52,752 nucleotides of DNA. Origin: Actinorhabdospora filicis. GTDB lineage: Bacteria > Actinomycetota > Actinomycetes > Mycobacteriales > Micromonosporaceae. The stretch covers positions 1 to 52,752 of the forward strand of contig NZ_BSTX01000009.1 in NCBI RefSeq assembly GCF_030269765.1, given 5' to 3'. The notes beneath the pieces are model-generated. The model had not been told where the DNA came from, ran no database searches, and saw only the letters and a program-made list of their open reading frames with translations. A program made the position numbers and the translations under genes. Of the stretch, positions 15,742 through 24,130 are shown piece after piece. How positions within the stretch are numbered: the first letter of the stretch is position 1; the number at the start of each line of letters is the position of its first letter.

Positions 15742-16983
15742 ATGAGTTTCAATCCGGTCCACCACTGGAACGACGTCCTTCTCGACACCATCCGGGCGGT
15801 CGGCGGACCGCCGACCACGCTCTCCCGCGCCGGCGCGATCGTGCACGTGGCGATCCACGACGCCGCCGCGGCCATCACCCGCGAGAGCGCGACCTACGCG
15901 CTCAAGTACGCGCCACCCGGGGACGACCGGCCGCCGTCGCTGTTCGCGGCGATCAACCAGGCCGCCCACCGCGCGCTGAGCGCGCTCTACCCCGCGCGCG
16001 ACTTCTCCATCGCGCTCGACGAGGCCAGCGCGCGGGTGCCGGAGAACGATCCGGTGCGCATCGTCCGCGGCGCCACCCTGGGCGCCCGGGCCGCCGACAC
16101 CGTCCTGCGGCTGCGCGCCGCCGACGGGTCCGAAGTGGACGCTCCGTACACCGCCGCGCTGGAGCCGGGCGCCTGGCGCCCCACCGGTTCCGGGCCGGCC
16201 GCGTCCCCGCACTGGGGCCTGGTGAAGCCGTGGGCACTGCCCACCGGCGACCACTTCCGCCCGCGCCCGCCCGGCGACGCCGACGACTACGAGAAGCTCC
16301 TGGCGAGCGGCTTCTATCAGCGGCAGGTCGAGGAGGTCCGCGAGCTGGGCGGGCGCGAATCGCGGTCCCGTACCGAGGACCAGACGCGGCTGGCGCACTT
16401 CTGGGCCAACGACCTGGACGGCACGTACAAGCCGCCGGGGCAGCATTACGCGCACACGAAGGCGATCGCGCTGAGCTACAAGCTGCCGGTGGTGGAGAAC
16501 GCGCGCCTGTTCGCGCTGCTGTCGCTGGCGCTGGCCGACGCGGCGATCGCCGCGTGGGACGTGAAGTACCTCGGCCCGGTGGACGTGTGGCGTCCGGAGA
16601 CCGCGATCCACCTGGCCGGGAGCGACGGGCGTCCCGAGACCGCGCCGGACCCGTCGTGGCGGCCGCTGTCGGCCGACCGGTCCGGGGTGAGCTTCACGCC
16701 GCCGTTCCCGGCGTACGTGTCGGGCCACGCGACCTTCGCGGGCGCGTGGGCGGAGACCCTGCGGCTGTTCCTGGGCACCGACGCCGTGGAGTTCGCCGCC
16801 ACCACCGACGACCCGCACGCCAAGGGCGCCGTCCGCCGCTTCAGATCCCTGACCAACGCCGCCGAGGAGGACGCCATCAGCCGCGTCTACCTGGGCGTCC
16901 ACTACCGCTTCGACGCCGATGCCGGGCTGGACCTGGGCCGCTCGGTGGCCGGGCACGTCTTCGCCAACTTCCTGCCCAAGTAG
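15742..16983 (+). CDS. Vanadium-dependent haloperoxidase-like protein
   Basis: This 413-residue helical protein belongs to the PAP2/haloperoxidase superfamily. The vanadate or phosphate pocket is complete: K275 and R284-P285 (KYLGPVDVWRPE), S327-G328-H329 (YVSGHATF), R381 and H387 (SRVYLGVHYRFD). H387 is the axial vanadium ligand in haloperoxidases, and H329 is the acid-base residue. No signal peptide is visible, so it is probably cytoplasmic, as in Streptomyces NapH-like enzymes. Halide oxidation, or an acid phosphatase activity with the same fold, cannot be told apart from sequence. A hairpin at 16993-17033 follows. Confidence 0.85.
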   Translation: MSFNPVHHWNDVLLDTIRAVGGPPTTLSRAGAIVHVAIHDAAAAITRESATYALKYAPPGDDRPPSLFAAINQAAHRALSALYPARDFSIALDEASARVPENDPVRIVRGATLGARAADTVLRLRAADGSEVDAPYTAALEPGAWRPTGSGPAASPHWGLVKPWALPTGDHFRPRPPGDADDYEKLLASGFYQRQVEEVRELGGRESRSRTEDQTRLAHFWANDLDGTYKPPGQHYAHTKAIALSYKLPVVENARLFALLSLALADAAIAAWDVKYLGPVDVWRPETAIHLAGSDGRPETAPDPSWRPLSADRSGVSFTPPFPAYVSGHATFAGAWAETLRLFLGTDAVEFAATTDDPHAKGAVRRFRSLTNAAEEDAISRVYLGVHYRFDADAGLDLGRSVAGHVFANFLPK

Positions 16984-16992
16984 GCGACCGGA

Positions 16993-17033
16993 GCCGGTGG
17001 GGGCGGCGCGGGGGCCCCGCCCCCACCTCCGGC
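16993..17033 (+). terminator. GC-rich hairpin after haloperoxidase gene
   Basis: GCCGG-TGGGGGCGG pairs with CCGCCCCCA and, after a 3-base bulge, CCGGC. TTATCAG follows. It begins 9 bases after the stop codon. Confidence 0.6.
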
Positions 17034-17131
17034 TTATCAGTGAACGGGTGGCCGACGCCACCCCCGCGCGGTTCGACATCGCAGGTCAAGGTGCGACGCG
17101 CGGGATGCGCGGGTGGGGCATACTCCCCGAC

Positions 17132-17884
17132 GTGCCGAGATCATTGGAACGACTGTCCGGCGAGGTCTGGCTCTACCCGGGCGATCCCGATCCCGCGCTG
17201 GTCCAGGGCTGCGTGGGCGTGATCGCCACGCCCGAGGGCAGCGTCGTCGTGGACGCCGGCCAGTCCCCCGCGATGGCGCGCGACGTCCAGGCCGCCATCG
17301 CCGAGGCCGGACTGCCCAAGGCGACCCACCTCGTCTACACCCACCACCACTGGGACCACACCTGGGGCGCGTGCGCCTGGGACGGCGTGGAGGTCATCGG
17401 GCACGAGACGGGCGCGGAGATCCTCGCCGAGCAGGCGAAGCTGCCGTGGAGCCCGGACTACCTGGAGGCCGAGATCGCGGCCAACAACAAGCTGGAGCCC
17501 AGCTACGGCGGGCGTCACTTCGCGATGAAGGACTGCTGGGACGGCTTCACCATCGTCCCCCCGCACCGGACCTTCACCGACCGGCTGGAGCTGCCCGGCG
17601 GCATCGAGGTCCGCCACGTCGGCGGGAACCACGCCCCGGACTCCAGCGTCGTCGTGGTCCCGGAGGCCTCGGTGATGCTGCTCGGCGACGCCTTCTACCC
17701 GCCGCCCTTCCACCTGCGGAAGATGGACGACACCACCGATCTGGCGATGATCCGCGCGTTCCTCGCCGAGGACTTCGAGTGGTACGTCGACGCCCACAAC
17801 CCGCCCCGGCGGCGGCGCTCGGTGAAACTGGCGGCGGGCTTAATGACGGCCGCCGGACGCTTCCGCCGCAGGCCGCGCCCATGA
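17132..17884 (+). CDS. Metallo-beta-lactamase-fold hydrolase
   Basis: The 250-residue hydrolase carries the dinuclear-metal motif H71-H-H73-W-D75-H76. A later GGNHAPDS histidine and LLGDAFY aspartate complete the site. GTG 17132 is chosen because the preceding sequence lacks a ribosome binding site and has CATACT about 8 bases upstream; an ATG at 17105 would add nine residues. The last 25 residues are Arg-rich. The stop overlaps the next start by 4 bases (ATGA), so the two are coupled. Substrate unknown; the fold covers lactonases, thioesterases and phosphodiesterases. Confidence 0.8.
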   Translation: MPRSLERLSGEVWLYPGDPDPALVQGCVGVIATPEGSVVVDAGQSPAMARDVQAAIAEAGLPKATHLVYTHHHWDHTWGACAWDGVEVIGHETGAEILAEQAKLPWSPDYLEAEIAANNKLEPSYGGRHFAMKDCWDGFTIVPPHRTFTDRLELPGGIEVRHVGGNHAPDSSVVVVPEASVMLLGDAFYPPPFHLRKMDDTTDLAMIRAFLAEDFEWYVDAHNPPRRRRSVKLAAGLMTAAGRFRRRPRP

Positions 17885-18432
17885 GCGTCCTGCTGGTCGG
17901 GGCCAACCCCATGATCGGGCTCAAGGACGCCGAGGGCCCCACCGCGATCGCCTCGGTGTGGGTGGTCGACTGGTCGGCGCACGGCCCGGGCAACGTCCTG
18001 GTCCTGTGGCGGCGCGGGCTGCCCGTCCGCGTGCTGGGCGCGAACCTCGAACTGGCCCGCTGGCTGACCGAGGACTTCACCCGCCACTTCCCGGAGTTCC
18101 ACGGCCTCGACTGGACCGTCGGCGGCCTGGAGGAGACACGGGTGACGGTGTCCCTGGACTTCGACGGCCTCGCCGTCACCGCCGGGGACGTGGCCATCGC
18201 CGCCGGGGACGTCCTGGACCGGCGCACCTTCGCCACCGACGTGTTCCCCTTCGGCGACCTGGTCCGCAAGCTGTCGCTGGTGTACATGCCGGTGACGCGC
18301 GCGGCGATCCGCGTGGGCGGCGAGGAGCTGCCCGGCGGGGTCGTGCTGGAGGGTGGGGCGGACGATCTTCCGGGAACGCAGCGGATCTCGTCGAGCGCGT
18401 TCCTGACGGCGGCCGAGGTGTGGTCGGAGTAG
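17881..18432 (+). CDS. Uncharacterised protein coupled to MBL hydrolase
   Basis: This 183-residue soluble protein has no family I recognise. It is rich in beta-strand patterns (IASVWVVDWSAHGPGNVLVLW, VTVSLDFDGLAVTAGDVAIAAGDVLD) and has no signal peptide or membrane helix. It is translationally coupled to the preceding hydrolase through a 4-base overlap. Its stop codon directly abuts the stop of the convergent gene, with no base between. The coupling suggests a common pathway with the hydrolase. Confidence 0.7.
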   Translation: MSVLLVGANPMIGLKDAEGPTAIASVWVVDWSAHGPGNVLVLWRRGLPVRVLGANLELARWLTEDFTRHFPEFHGLDWTVGGLEETRVTVSLDFDGLAVTAGDVAIAAGDVLDRRTFATDVFPFGDLVRKLSLVYMPVTRAAIRVGGEELPGGVVLEGGADDLPGTQRISSSAFLTAAEVWSE

Positions 18433-19185
18433 CTAGTCCACGAAGGGCCCGGCCCCCGCGGTGAACCCCGCCAGGGCCGGGCCCTTCAGCACGTCCCGCC
18501 CGTCGCCGGCCAGGCGCCCGGCGCCGCGTCCGGCGGCGACCACGAGGTTCCCGGCGCGGCGTCCGCGCAGCATGCCGGGTTCGCCGAGGACGGCGATCTC
18601 GCCGAAGGCCTCGCGCAGGGTCGCGGCGAAGCGGCGGCCGAAGGCCAGTGGCGGCAGGTCGGTGACGTTGGCGAGGTAGATCCCGCCGGGGGTCAGGACG
18701 CGGCGCAGCTCGGTGGCGAATCCGGTGGTGGCGACGTGGGGTGGCATCGCCGCGCCGTTGTAGACGTCGCCGACGGCCACGTCCCAGGTGCCGGGCGCGA
18801 GTCCGGCGAGGGCGGCGCGGGCGTCGTCCACGGTGACCTCGACGCCCTTGGGCAGGGGCAGGCGGGTGCGGACGAAGTCGGCGAGGGCGCCGTCGACCTC
18901 GACCACGCGCTGGGTGGAGCCCGGGCGGGTGTGGGCCACGTACCGGGGCAGGGTCATGGCGCCGCCGCCGAGGTGGAGGACGCGCAGGGGCTCGCCGCGT
19001 TTGCCGGCGGCGTCCAGGACGGCGGCGACGCGGCGGACGTAGTCGAAGGCGAGCCGGGCGGGCTCGGCGAGGTCCACATGGGACTGTTCGACGCCTTCGA
19101 CGTAGAGGGTCCAGGCGCCGGTGCGCCCGGGTTCGGGTACGAGCTCGGCCCGGCCTCCGGCGACGGTCGCGGTGATGGTGTCCAC
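18433..19185 (-). CDS. Spermidine-synthase-like SAM-fold protein
   Basis: This 250-residue protein has the Rossmann fold of spermidine synthases. LRVLHLGGGAMTLPRYVAHTRP is motif I, RVVEVDGAL is the acidic loop that binds the adenosyl ribose, and VAVGDVYNGAAMPPHV stands where the catalytic D-S-x-D region lies. The region is degenerate, so it may be a fused-type or catalytically divergent member. A short N-terminal beta domain (residues 1-40) is also typical. It converges tail to tail with the gene at 17881 and begins 25 bases beyond a TetR gene on the same strand. Confidence 0.75.
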   Translation of the reverse strand: MDTITATVAGGRAELVPEPGRTGAWTLYVEGVEQSHVDLAEPARLAFDYVRRVAAVLDAAGKRGEPLRVLHLGGGAMTLPRYVAHTRPGSTQRVVEVDGALADFVRTRLPLPKGVEVTVDDARAALAGLAPGTWDVAVGDVYNGAAMPPHVATTGFATELRRVLTPGGIYLANVTDLPPLAFGRRFAATLREAFGEIAVLGEPGMLRGRRAGNLVVAAGRGAGRLAGDGRDVLKGPALAGFTAGAGPFVD

Positions 19186-19210
19186 GGCGTCACAGTAGGC
19201 CGGGCGGTGG

Positions 19211-19852
19211 TCAGTCGTGGTGGAAGTCGGTGAGGGTGACGGTCGGGCCGGGCAGTTCGCCGCCGCCGGGGCGGAGTCCGTCGAGGACGATCTCGACGTG
19301 CCGCCGGGTGATCCACTCCTTGTCCTCGGTGAGCTCGCATTCGTGGCGGACGAGCATCCCGATGAGGATGATCATGTCGCCGGTGGACACGTCGGTGCGC
19401 ATCTGGCCGCGCTCCTGGGCGCCCCTGACGAGGGGGTCGAGGAGTTCGAGCATGCGCTGGCGGGCGTCGGCGAGTTCGGCGATCTCCTTCATGGCCTGGG
19501 CCATGCGGGGGCGGAGGGCTGAGAGGGTGCCGCCGAGGCGGAGTTCGACGCAGCGCCGGACGAACCGGCACAGTGCGCCCCACGGGTCGGTGGCGTGGTC
19601 GGTCTCCTGGCGGGAGACGGTCATGAGGCGTTCGAGCCCGGCGGCGATGACGGCTCGCAGCAGGGCCTCGCGGTCGGCGAAGTGACGGTAGAGGGTGCCG
19701 ACGCCGACTTCGGCGCCGCGGGCGATCTCCTCCATGGGAACGCCGATGCCGTGGCGGATGAAGGCGAGGTGGGCGGTGGCGATGATGCGGTCGCGGTTGC
19801 GCTGGGCGTCTGCGCGACGGCGGGCGGGGACGGGGCTGGGGGCAGTGGACAC
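19211..19852 (-). CDS. TetR family regulator divergent to P450 operon
   Basis: The 213-residue protein starts at GTG 19852, with AAAGG upstream. The N-terminal HTH (PMEEIARGAEVGVGTLYRHFADREALLRAV) is of the SbtR-like TetR type, and a helical sensor domain with a His/Asp tail follows. It is divergent to the cytochrome P450-ferredoxin operon, with 103 bases between the starts, so it most likely represses that operon and itself. The stop lies 25 bases before the spermidine-synthase-like gene, which may be in the same transcript. Confidence 0.9.
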   Translation of the reverse strand: MSTAPSPVPARRRADAQRNRDRIIATAHLAFIRHGIGVPMEEIARGAEVGVGTLYRHFADREALLRAVIAAGLERLMTVSRQETDHATDPWGALCRFVRRCVELRLGGTLSALRPRMAQAMKEIAELADARQRMLELLDPLVRGAQERGQMRTDVSTGDMIILIGMLVRHECELTEDKEWITRRHVEIVLDGLRPGGGELPGPTVTLTDFHHD

Positions 19853-19955
19853 CGTCGTGCCTTTCTCGTGTCCTATCTGGACGGTACTACTCCGGTTGGC
19901 TACAGTGGAGATCCGGAAGAGAATCCTCCGCTTTCTGGCGAGAGTGAGGCCTATC

Positions 19956-21188
19956 ATGACCCAATCTCAGGCCCCTGAGCTGCCGGTCGACCAGATTCCA
20001 GCCTTTCCGATGGAACGCACCTGTCCGTTCCACCCACCCGCCGCCTACTCCGAGATCCAGGACGGTGACGCACCGGTCAAGGTGCGGTTGACCCGTTCGG
20101 GCCGGATCGCCTGGCTCATCACGTCCCACGACCAGGTCCGTCAGGTCCTGGCGCATCCCGGTGTCTCGTCCGACCGGACGGCGCCGAACTTCCCCCTCGC
20201 GGTCAATCTCGACCCCGAGGAGATCAAGAACATGCCGAAACCGGCCCTGATCGGGCTGGACCCGCCGGAGCACTCGGTGCAGCGCCGCCAGGTGATCACC
20301 GAGTTCACCGTCCGCCGCACCAAGGACCTGCGGCCGCGCATCCAGCAGATCGTCGATGACGCCATCGACGATCTGCTGGCCGCCGGGAAGGGCGCCGACC
20401 TCGTGGAGCACGTCTCGCTGCCGGTGCCCTCGATGGTCATCTGCGAGCTGCTCGGCGTCCCCTACGCCGATCACGACTACTTCCAGGAGCGCACGAGGGC
20501 CCTGCTGTCGCGCGACAGCACCATCGAACAGGGCCGCCGGGCACTGAACGAGCTGGGGGACTACTTCGTCGAACTCCTCACGGCGAAGGAGAAGAACACC
20601 CCCGACGACATGCTCGGGCGGCTCATCACCGCCGGGCGCGCCGACGGGACCTACGACCGCGACGAACTGGCCGCGCTGGCCCGGCTGCTGCTCATCGCCG
20701 GGCACGAGACCACCGCGAACATGATCAGCCTCGGCACGGTGGCGCTACTGGAGAATCCCGAACAGCTGGCGAAGCTGAAGGCCGACTCCGGCCTCCTGCC
20801 GACCACCGTGGAGGAACTCCTGCGCGTCTTCGCCATCGCCGACGTGGCCACCTCCCGCACCGCGCTGGTGGACATGGAGGTCGGCGGCGTCCTCATCAAG
20901 GCCGGGGACGGCATCATCGCCTCCGGGCTGGCCGCCTCGCACGACCCGGGCGTCTTCCCCGAACCGCACGCGATCGACGTGACCCGCTCGGCCCGCGCGC
21001 ACGTCGCGTTCGGCTACGGCGTCCACCAGTGCCTCGGGCAGAACCTCGCCCGCGCCGAACTGGAGATCGCCTACGAGACCCTGTTCCGCCGCGTGCCGGG
21101 CTTGACACTGGCCGTCCCGGCCGAAAACCTGCCGTACAAGAACGACGCGTTCATCTACGGGATCCACGAGGTTCCGGTGACCTGGTAA
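19956..21188 (+). CDS. Cytochrome P450 (CYP105/107-like)
   Basis: This 410-residue P450 has the actinobacterial class I form. The I-helix motif AGHETT is at 248-253, EELLR is the ExxR pair, and FGYGVHQCLGQNLAR is the haem loop with C359 as ligand. The N-terminal CPFHPPAAY is typical of CYP105/107-type enzymes in secondary metabolism and xenobiotic turnover. A 3Fe-4S ferredoxin gene starts 12 bases after the stop and is the likely electron donor. The divergent TetR gene probably controls expression. Substrate unknown. Confidence 0.92.
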   Translation: MTQSQAPELPVDQIPAFPMERTCPFHPPAAYSEIQDGDAPVKVRLTRSGRIAWLITSHDQVRQVLAHPGVSSDRTAPNFPLAVNLDPEEIKNMPKPALIGLDPPEHSVQRRQVITEFTVRRTKDLRPRIQQIVDDAIDDLLAAGKGADLVEHVSLPVPSMVICELLGVPYADHDYFQERTRALLSRDSTIEQGRRALNELGDYFVELLTAKEKNTPDDMLGRLITAGRADGTYDRDELAALARLLLIAGHETTANMISLGTVALLENPEQLAKLKADSGLLPTTVEELLRVFAIADVATSRTALVDMEVGGVLIKAGDGIIASGLAASHDPGVFPEPHAIDVTRSARAHVAFGYGVHQCLGQNLARAELEIAYETLFRRVPGLTLAVPAENLPYKNDAFIYGIHEVPVTW

Positions 21189-21200
21189 GGGAGAACGGGC

Positions 21201-21398
21201 ATGCGCATCAAGGCGGACCGGGACGTCTGCGTCGGAGCGGGCCAGTGCGTGCTCACCGACCCCGACGTCTTCGATCAGGGCGTGGACGACGGGATCGTGT
21301 GGCTGCTCGCCGAGGTCCCCGGCCCCGAGCACGAGGACAAGGTGCGCGAGGCGGTGTCCCTGTGTCCGTCCGGGGCACTGTCGATAGTGGAGGAATGA
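21201..21398 (+). CDS. 3Fe-4S ferredoxin, P450 partner
   Basis: This 65-residue ferredoxin has three cluster cysteines, C10, C16 and C55 (VCVGAGQC and LCPSG). The fourth ligand position is Gly/Ala, giving a 3Fe-4S cluster as in the Streptomyces FdxB/SoyB type. It passes electrons from a ferredoxin reductase to the P450 encoded 12 bases upstream. GGGAGAACGGGC precedes the ATG. A reductase candidate is at 32248-33459. Confidence 0.93.
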   Translation: MRIKADRDVCVGAGQCVLTDPDVFDQGVDDGIVWLLAEVPGPEHEDKVREAVSLCPSGALSIVEE

Positions 21399-21401
21399 CG
21401 C

Positions 21402-21435
21402 CGAGGGCGCGGCCCCTTCCCGGGCCGCGCCCTCG
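21402..21435. terminator. Bidirectional hairpin terminator
   Basis: A perfect 14-bp stem (CGAGGGCGCGGCCC and its complement) with a 6-base loop lies between the stop codons of the convergent ferredoxin and ectodomain-protein genes. Confidence 0.8.
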
Positions 21436-21441
21436 CTCGCG

Positions 21442-22590
21442 CTAACCGGTGACCGCGCTCCACGGCACCCAGCCGCAGCCCTGCGGCTGCCCGTCGGCCC
21501 ACGTGATCACCGCGATCGCGTACCCGTTGTCCAGCTTGGTGTCCGGCTTCGGCTGGTGGTGCACCTCCAGCTTCGACACCTCACCCGCCTGCGCCAGCTT
21601 CGGCGCGTTGGACGCGTTCAGCGCCAGCGGCTCGGCCTTGCCCGTCACGTCCGCGACCGCCGAAGCCGCCGCCGGAGCCACCCGGCACCGCGTCGTCGCC
21701 GAATGGTGCGGGCCGATGACCTCGACCGGCACATTCCCCGCCATCGCCACCGTGATCGTCTCGGTGGCCGCGTCACCGCCGCACACGTTCGCCACCGACC
21801 GCACCACCGACAGCCCGCCCTTGCCCGCGCTCATCGCCAGCGGCGGCAGCGTCCCGCAACCCCACTGCCAGCTCGCCTCGAACGCGATCGGCCGGGCCTC
21901 CTTGCCGTCCCAGATCCAGATCAGGATCTGCGACCACGGCTGCGCCGCCGAACCCGCGTACTCGACCAGCGCGGCGGCGTCCTCATCGCCGTCACCGTCG
22001 AGATCGGCGTACACCGGGTCCTTCGCCGAGACCACGAAGTCGCCCGCCTTGCCCTCCTTGAACGCGGTGAGCTCGCCCTTGATGTACACCTTGGCGTTCT
22101 TCAGATCGACCGTCCGCACACCCTGATCGGTGACCGCGCTCTGCGAAGGCGACGGGCCCGCGACCGCCGGATCCCCGTCCTTGTCCTTGTTCAGCCAGTT
22201 CACGCCGAAGTAGACGGAGGCGCCCAGCACCACGACCGCGCCGACGATGATGGCGACCAGCGGCAGGATCTTCCGCTTCTTCTTCACCGGGTACTGCTGC
22301 TGCGGTGGCGGCGGCGCCTGCTGCTCGAAACCCGGCTGGAGGGAAGGAAGCGGCGCCTGCGACCACTGGCCCTCGTAGGGCGGCGGCGACCACTGGCCCG
22401 GCTGCTGACCCGGCTGCGCGGGCGGCTGACCGGGCTGCACCGGCGGCGGCTGCGCCTGGTTGATCGGCGCGGTGTCGGGCTCCTGCGACGAGGGCGGCGG
22501 CGGGTAGACGCGGTGCCCCGGCTCGTAGGGCGGCGGCGCGCCCTGCGACGGGTCCCACGGAGTTCCGGGAGGGGGAGGCGGGCTGGTCAT
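21442..22590 (-). CDS. Pro-rich membrane protein with 4-Cys ectodomain (third copy)
   Basis: This 382-residue protein has a cytoplasmic Pro/Gln-rich tail (1-105), a basic stop (KKKRK), one membrane helix (109-130) and an outer domain. The ectodomain repeats the landmarks of the two pseudokinase proteins at 3369 and 5059: YADLDGDGDEDA near 194, LIWIWDGKEARPI, four cysteines in the same order (WGCGT, ANVCG, TRCRV, GCGW) and the final CGW. The inner domain is different, since the pseudokinase is replaced by the Pro-rich tail. This shows a mobile sensor module shared by at least three proteins. Function unknown. Confidence 0.8.
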   Translation of the reverse strand: MTSPPPPPGTPWDPSQGAPPPYEPGHRVYPPPPSSQEPDTAPINQAQPPPVQPGQPPAQPGQQPGQWSPPPYEGQWSQAPLPSLQPGFEQQAPPPPQQQYPVKKKRKILPLVAIIVGAVVVLGASVYFGVNWLNKDKDGDPAVAGPSPSQSAVTDQGVRTVDLKNAKVYIKGELTAFKEGKAGDFVVSAKDPVYADLDGDGDEDAAALVEYAGSAAQPWSQILIWIWDGKEARPIAFEASWQWGCGTLPPLAMSAGKGGLSVVRSVANVCGGDAATETITVAMAGNVPVEVIGPHHSATTRCRVAPAAASAVADVTGKAEPLALNASNAPKLAQAGEVSKLEVHHQPKPDTKLDNGYAIAVITWADGQPQGCGWVPWSAVTG

Positions 22591-23193
22591 GCAGCGACTT
22601 TAGCCCCGGCGGGCAACGCCGAGCCGAAGCGGGAGTCACGGCTCGGCGGCGAAGGGAACGGCCACCGTCACCCGGCCCGACGACCCTCTCGGTACGGGCG
22701 CCGACCACGGGGATCACGCGGCGACCGGCGGTGCCGTCGATCAGCCCGGCGGGGAAGACCGCGATCGGGCCGACACACGTTCGCCGGTCACCACGATCGG
22801 CCGGTCCCCCGAACTACCGCCGGTGTACCCCATCTCCGGGCCGTCGGCCGCCGCCTTCATCGCACCGAAGGGTCACGCGGCCCATCGGCCCCGCGCACAC
22901 ACGCGGAGACCTCTTTTCGGTGGGGGCCCAGAGCCCGCCCCGCTGGGGCGAACGTAACCCCACCCCACGCCTGGTCCACCAAACGGCCCACCGCGCGACC
23001 TGTGGAAAACCACCGCGATGTGGATAACTTCCAGGCGTGGCGGCCTTCCGGACGGCGGCTGAGCCGCGCTCACCCGCCTGCCGGAGCGGCGGGAGCCTTC
23101 CGCGGCCACGCGGTCAGCCGGAGTGCCGTCCCGCCACCGCCCGAGGGACCGGCCCCCGCGCAGCCACCGGCCGTCACCCGGCCAGATCGTCGA
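22591..23193. other. 603-base non-coding gap
   Basis: No credible gene is seen. The gap holds a 9-bp inverted repeat CGCCGAGCC/GGCTCGGCG (22617-22648) in the leader of the minus-strand ectodomain protein gene. It also holds two DnaA-box-like 9-mers at 23001-23027, framed by a 10-bp inverted repeat. Confidence 0.6.
22965..23040. promoter_or_regulatory. Two DnaA-box-like sites inside a 10-bp inverted repeat
   Basis: TGTGGAAAA (23001-23009) and TGTGGATAA (23019-23027) lie in the same orientation 18 bases apart. The second is the exact complement of the consensus TTATCCACA. The arms CCACGCCTGG (22965-22974) and CCAGGCGTGG (23031-23040) flank them perfectly. Confidence 0.5.
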
Positions 23194-24123
23194 TCACGGC
23201 CACCCGATCCACCGCCCGTGCGAATCCGAGAACCCCATGATCCGCCCGTCCATGCTCACCACCTCCGTGTTCACGTCCGCCTCGACCTCGGTCCCCGGGA
23301 CCACGCCCGGCGACTCCAGCGCGATCCAGTGCCCCGGCAGCGAGGTCACGGTCGCGGCGAATCCCTTGCGGGCCTCGGCGTCCACGACGTAGGCGAGGGC
23401 CGCCGAGTGCTGCACGACCAGGGTCGCGCCGGCGGGGGCCTGGGCGGCGAGGGCGCGCAGGTCGGTGAGCATGTCGCCCTGGACGAGGCGGGGCGGGTCG
23501 GCGCGGACGATGTCGGCGGCGGCGTGCAGGCGGGTGCGGCGCTCGTGGTGTTCGGGCCAGACCAGGGCGGTCAGCCAGCGCAGGACCTCCTCGTCCCGGA
23601 TGTCGAGGGGGTTGAGGTCGAGTCCGGCGCGCCAGACGATCTCCGGCAGCCGCTTCGGCAGCGGGACGTCGCCGCGCGGCTCGCACTCCAGCAGCACCGG
23701 CCCGTCGCCGAGTTCGTGGGTGCCGTAGCGGTAGCGGTAACGGTCGGGGTAGAGGTTCAGGCCGGCGCTGGCGCCCACTTCCAGCAGCGCGATCGGTCCG
23801 TCCACTTGCGACAGCACGGGCAGCAGCGCGGCGCACCGGTTGGTCTCGTTGGTCTGCGTGCGGTGGGCGAGGATCACCGCCACCACCTCGTCCCAGCGGG
23901 ACAGCACCCACTCCCGCCAGTCCGATGTGGACTCCACGGGGCCGTCGAGGTAGCGGGTCGCGCCGAAGAGGAGGTTCGGCTGGCGCTTGGGCTCCGGCAG
24001 GACGCTCAGGCGGGCGATCAGCTCGGCGTCGCCCGCGACCAGCAGCGACAACGCCTCGTACAAGGGGGATGTGGGCGCGGTGTGCTCGGCGAAGGCGCGG
24101 TACCAGCGCTCGGTGACGTCCAT
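23194..24123 (-). CDS. DUF2332 family protein
   Basis: This 309-residue protein matches the actinobacterial DUF2332 family: RWYRAFAEHTAPTSPLYEAL at the start, LLEVGASAGLNLYPDRYRYRY in the middle, and LVVQHSAALAYV later. The glycine-rich LLEVGASAG segment resembles a methyltransferase motif I, but no activity is known. The ATG at 24123 lies 7 bases after the HxlR stop codon, so the two are in one transcript. The start was chosen at MDVTERWYRAF, matching the family. Confidence 0.85.
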   Translation of the reverse strand: MDVTERWYRAFAEHTAPTSPLYEALSLLVAGDAELIARLSVLPEPKRQPNLLFGATRYLDGPVESTSDWREWVLSRWDEVVAVILAHRTQTNETNRCAALLPVLSQVDGPIALLEVGASAGLNLYPDRYRYRYGTHELGDGPVLLECEPRGDVPLPKRLPEIVWRAGLDLNPLDIRDEEVLRWLTALVWPEHHERRTRLHAAADIVRADPPRLVQGDMLTDLRALAAQAPAGATLVVQHSAALAYVVDAEARKGFAATVTSLPGHWIALESPGVVPGTEVEADVNTEVVSMDGRIMGFSDSHGRWIGWP

Positions 24124-24130
24124 CCGGCGA

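Noticed and set aside
22731..23109. Small open frames in the 603-base gap
   Set aside because: Pro/Arg/Gly-rich in all frames, no start context and no conserved motif; treated as non-coding.
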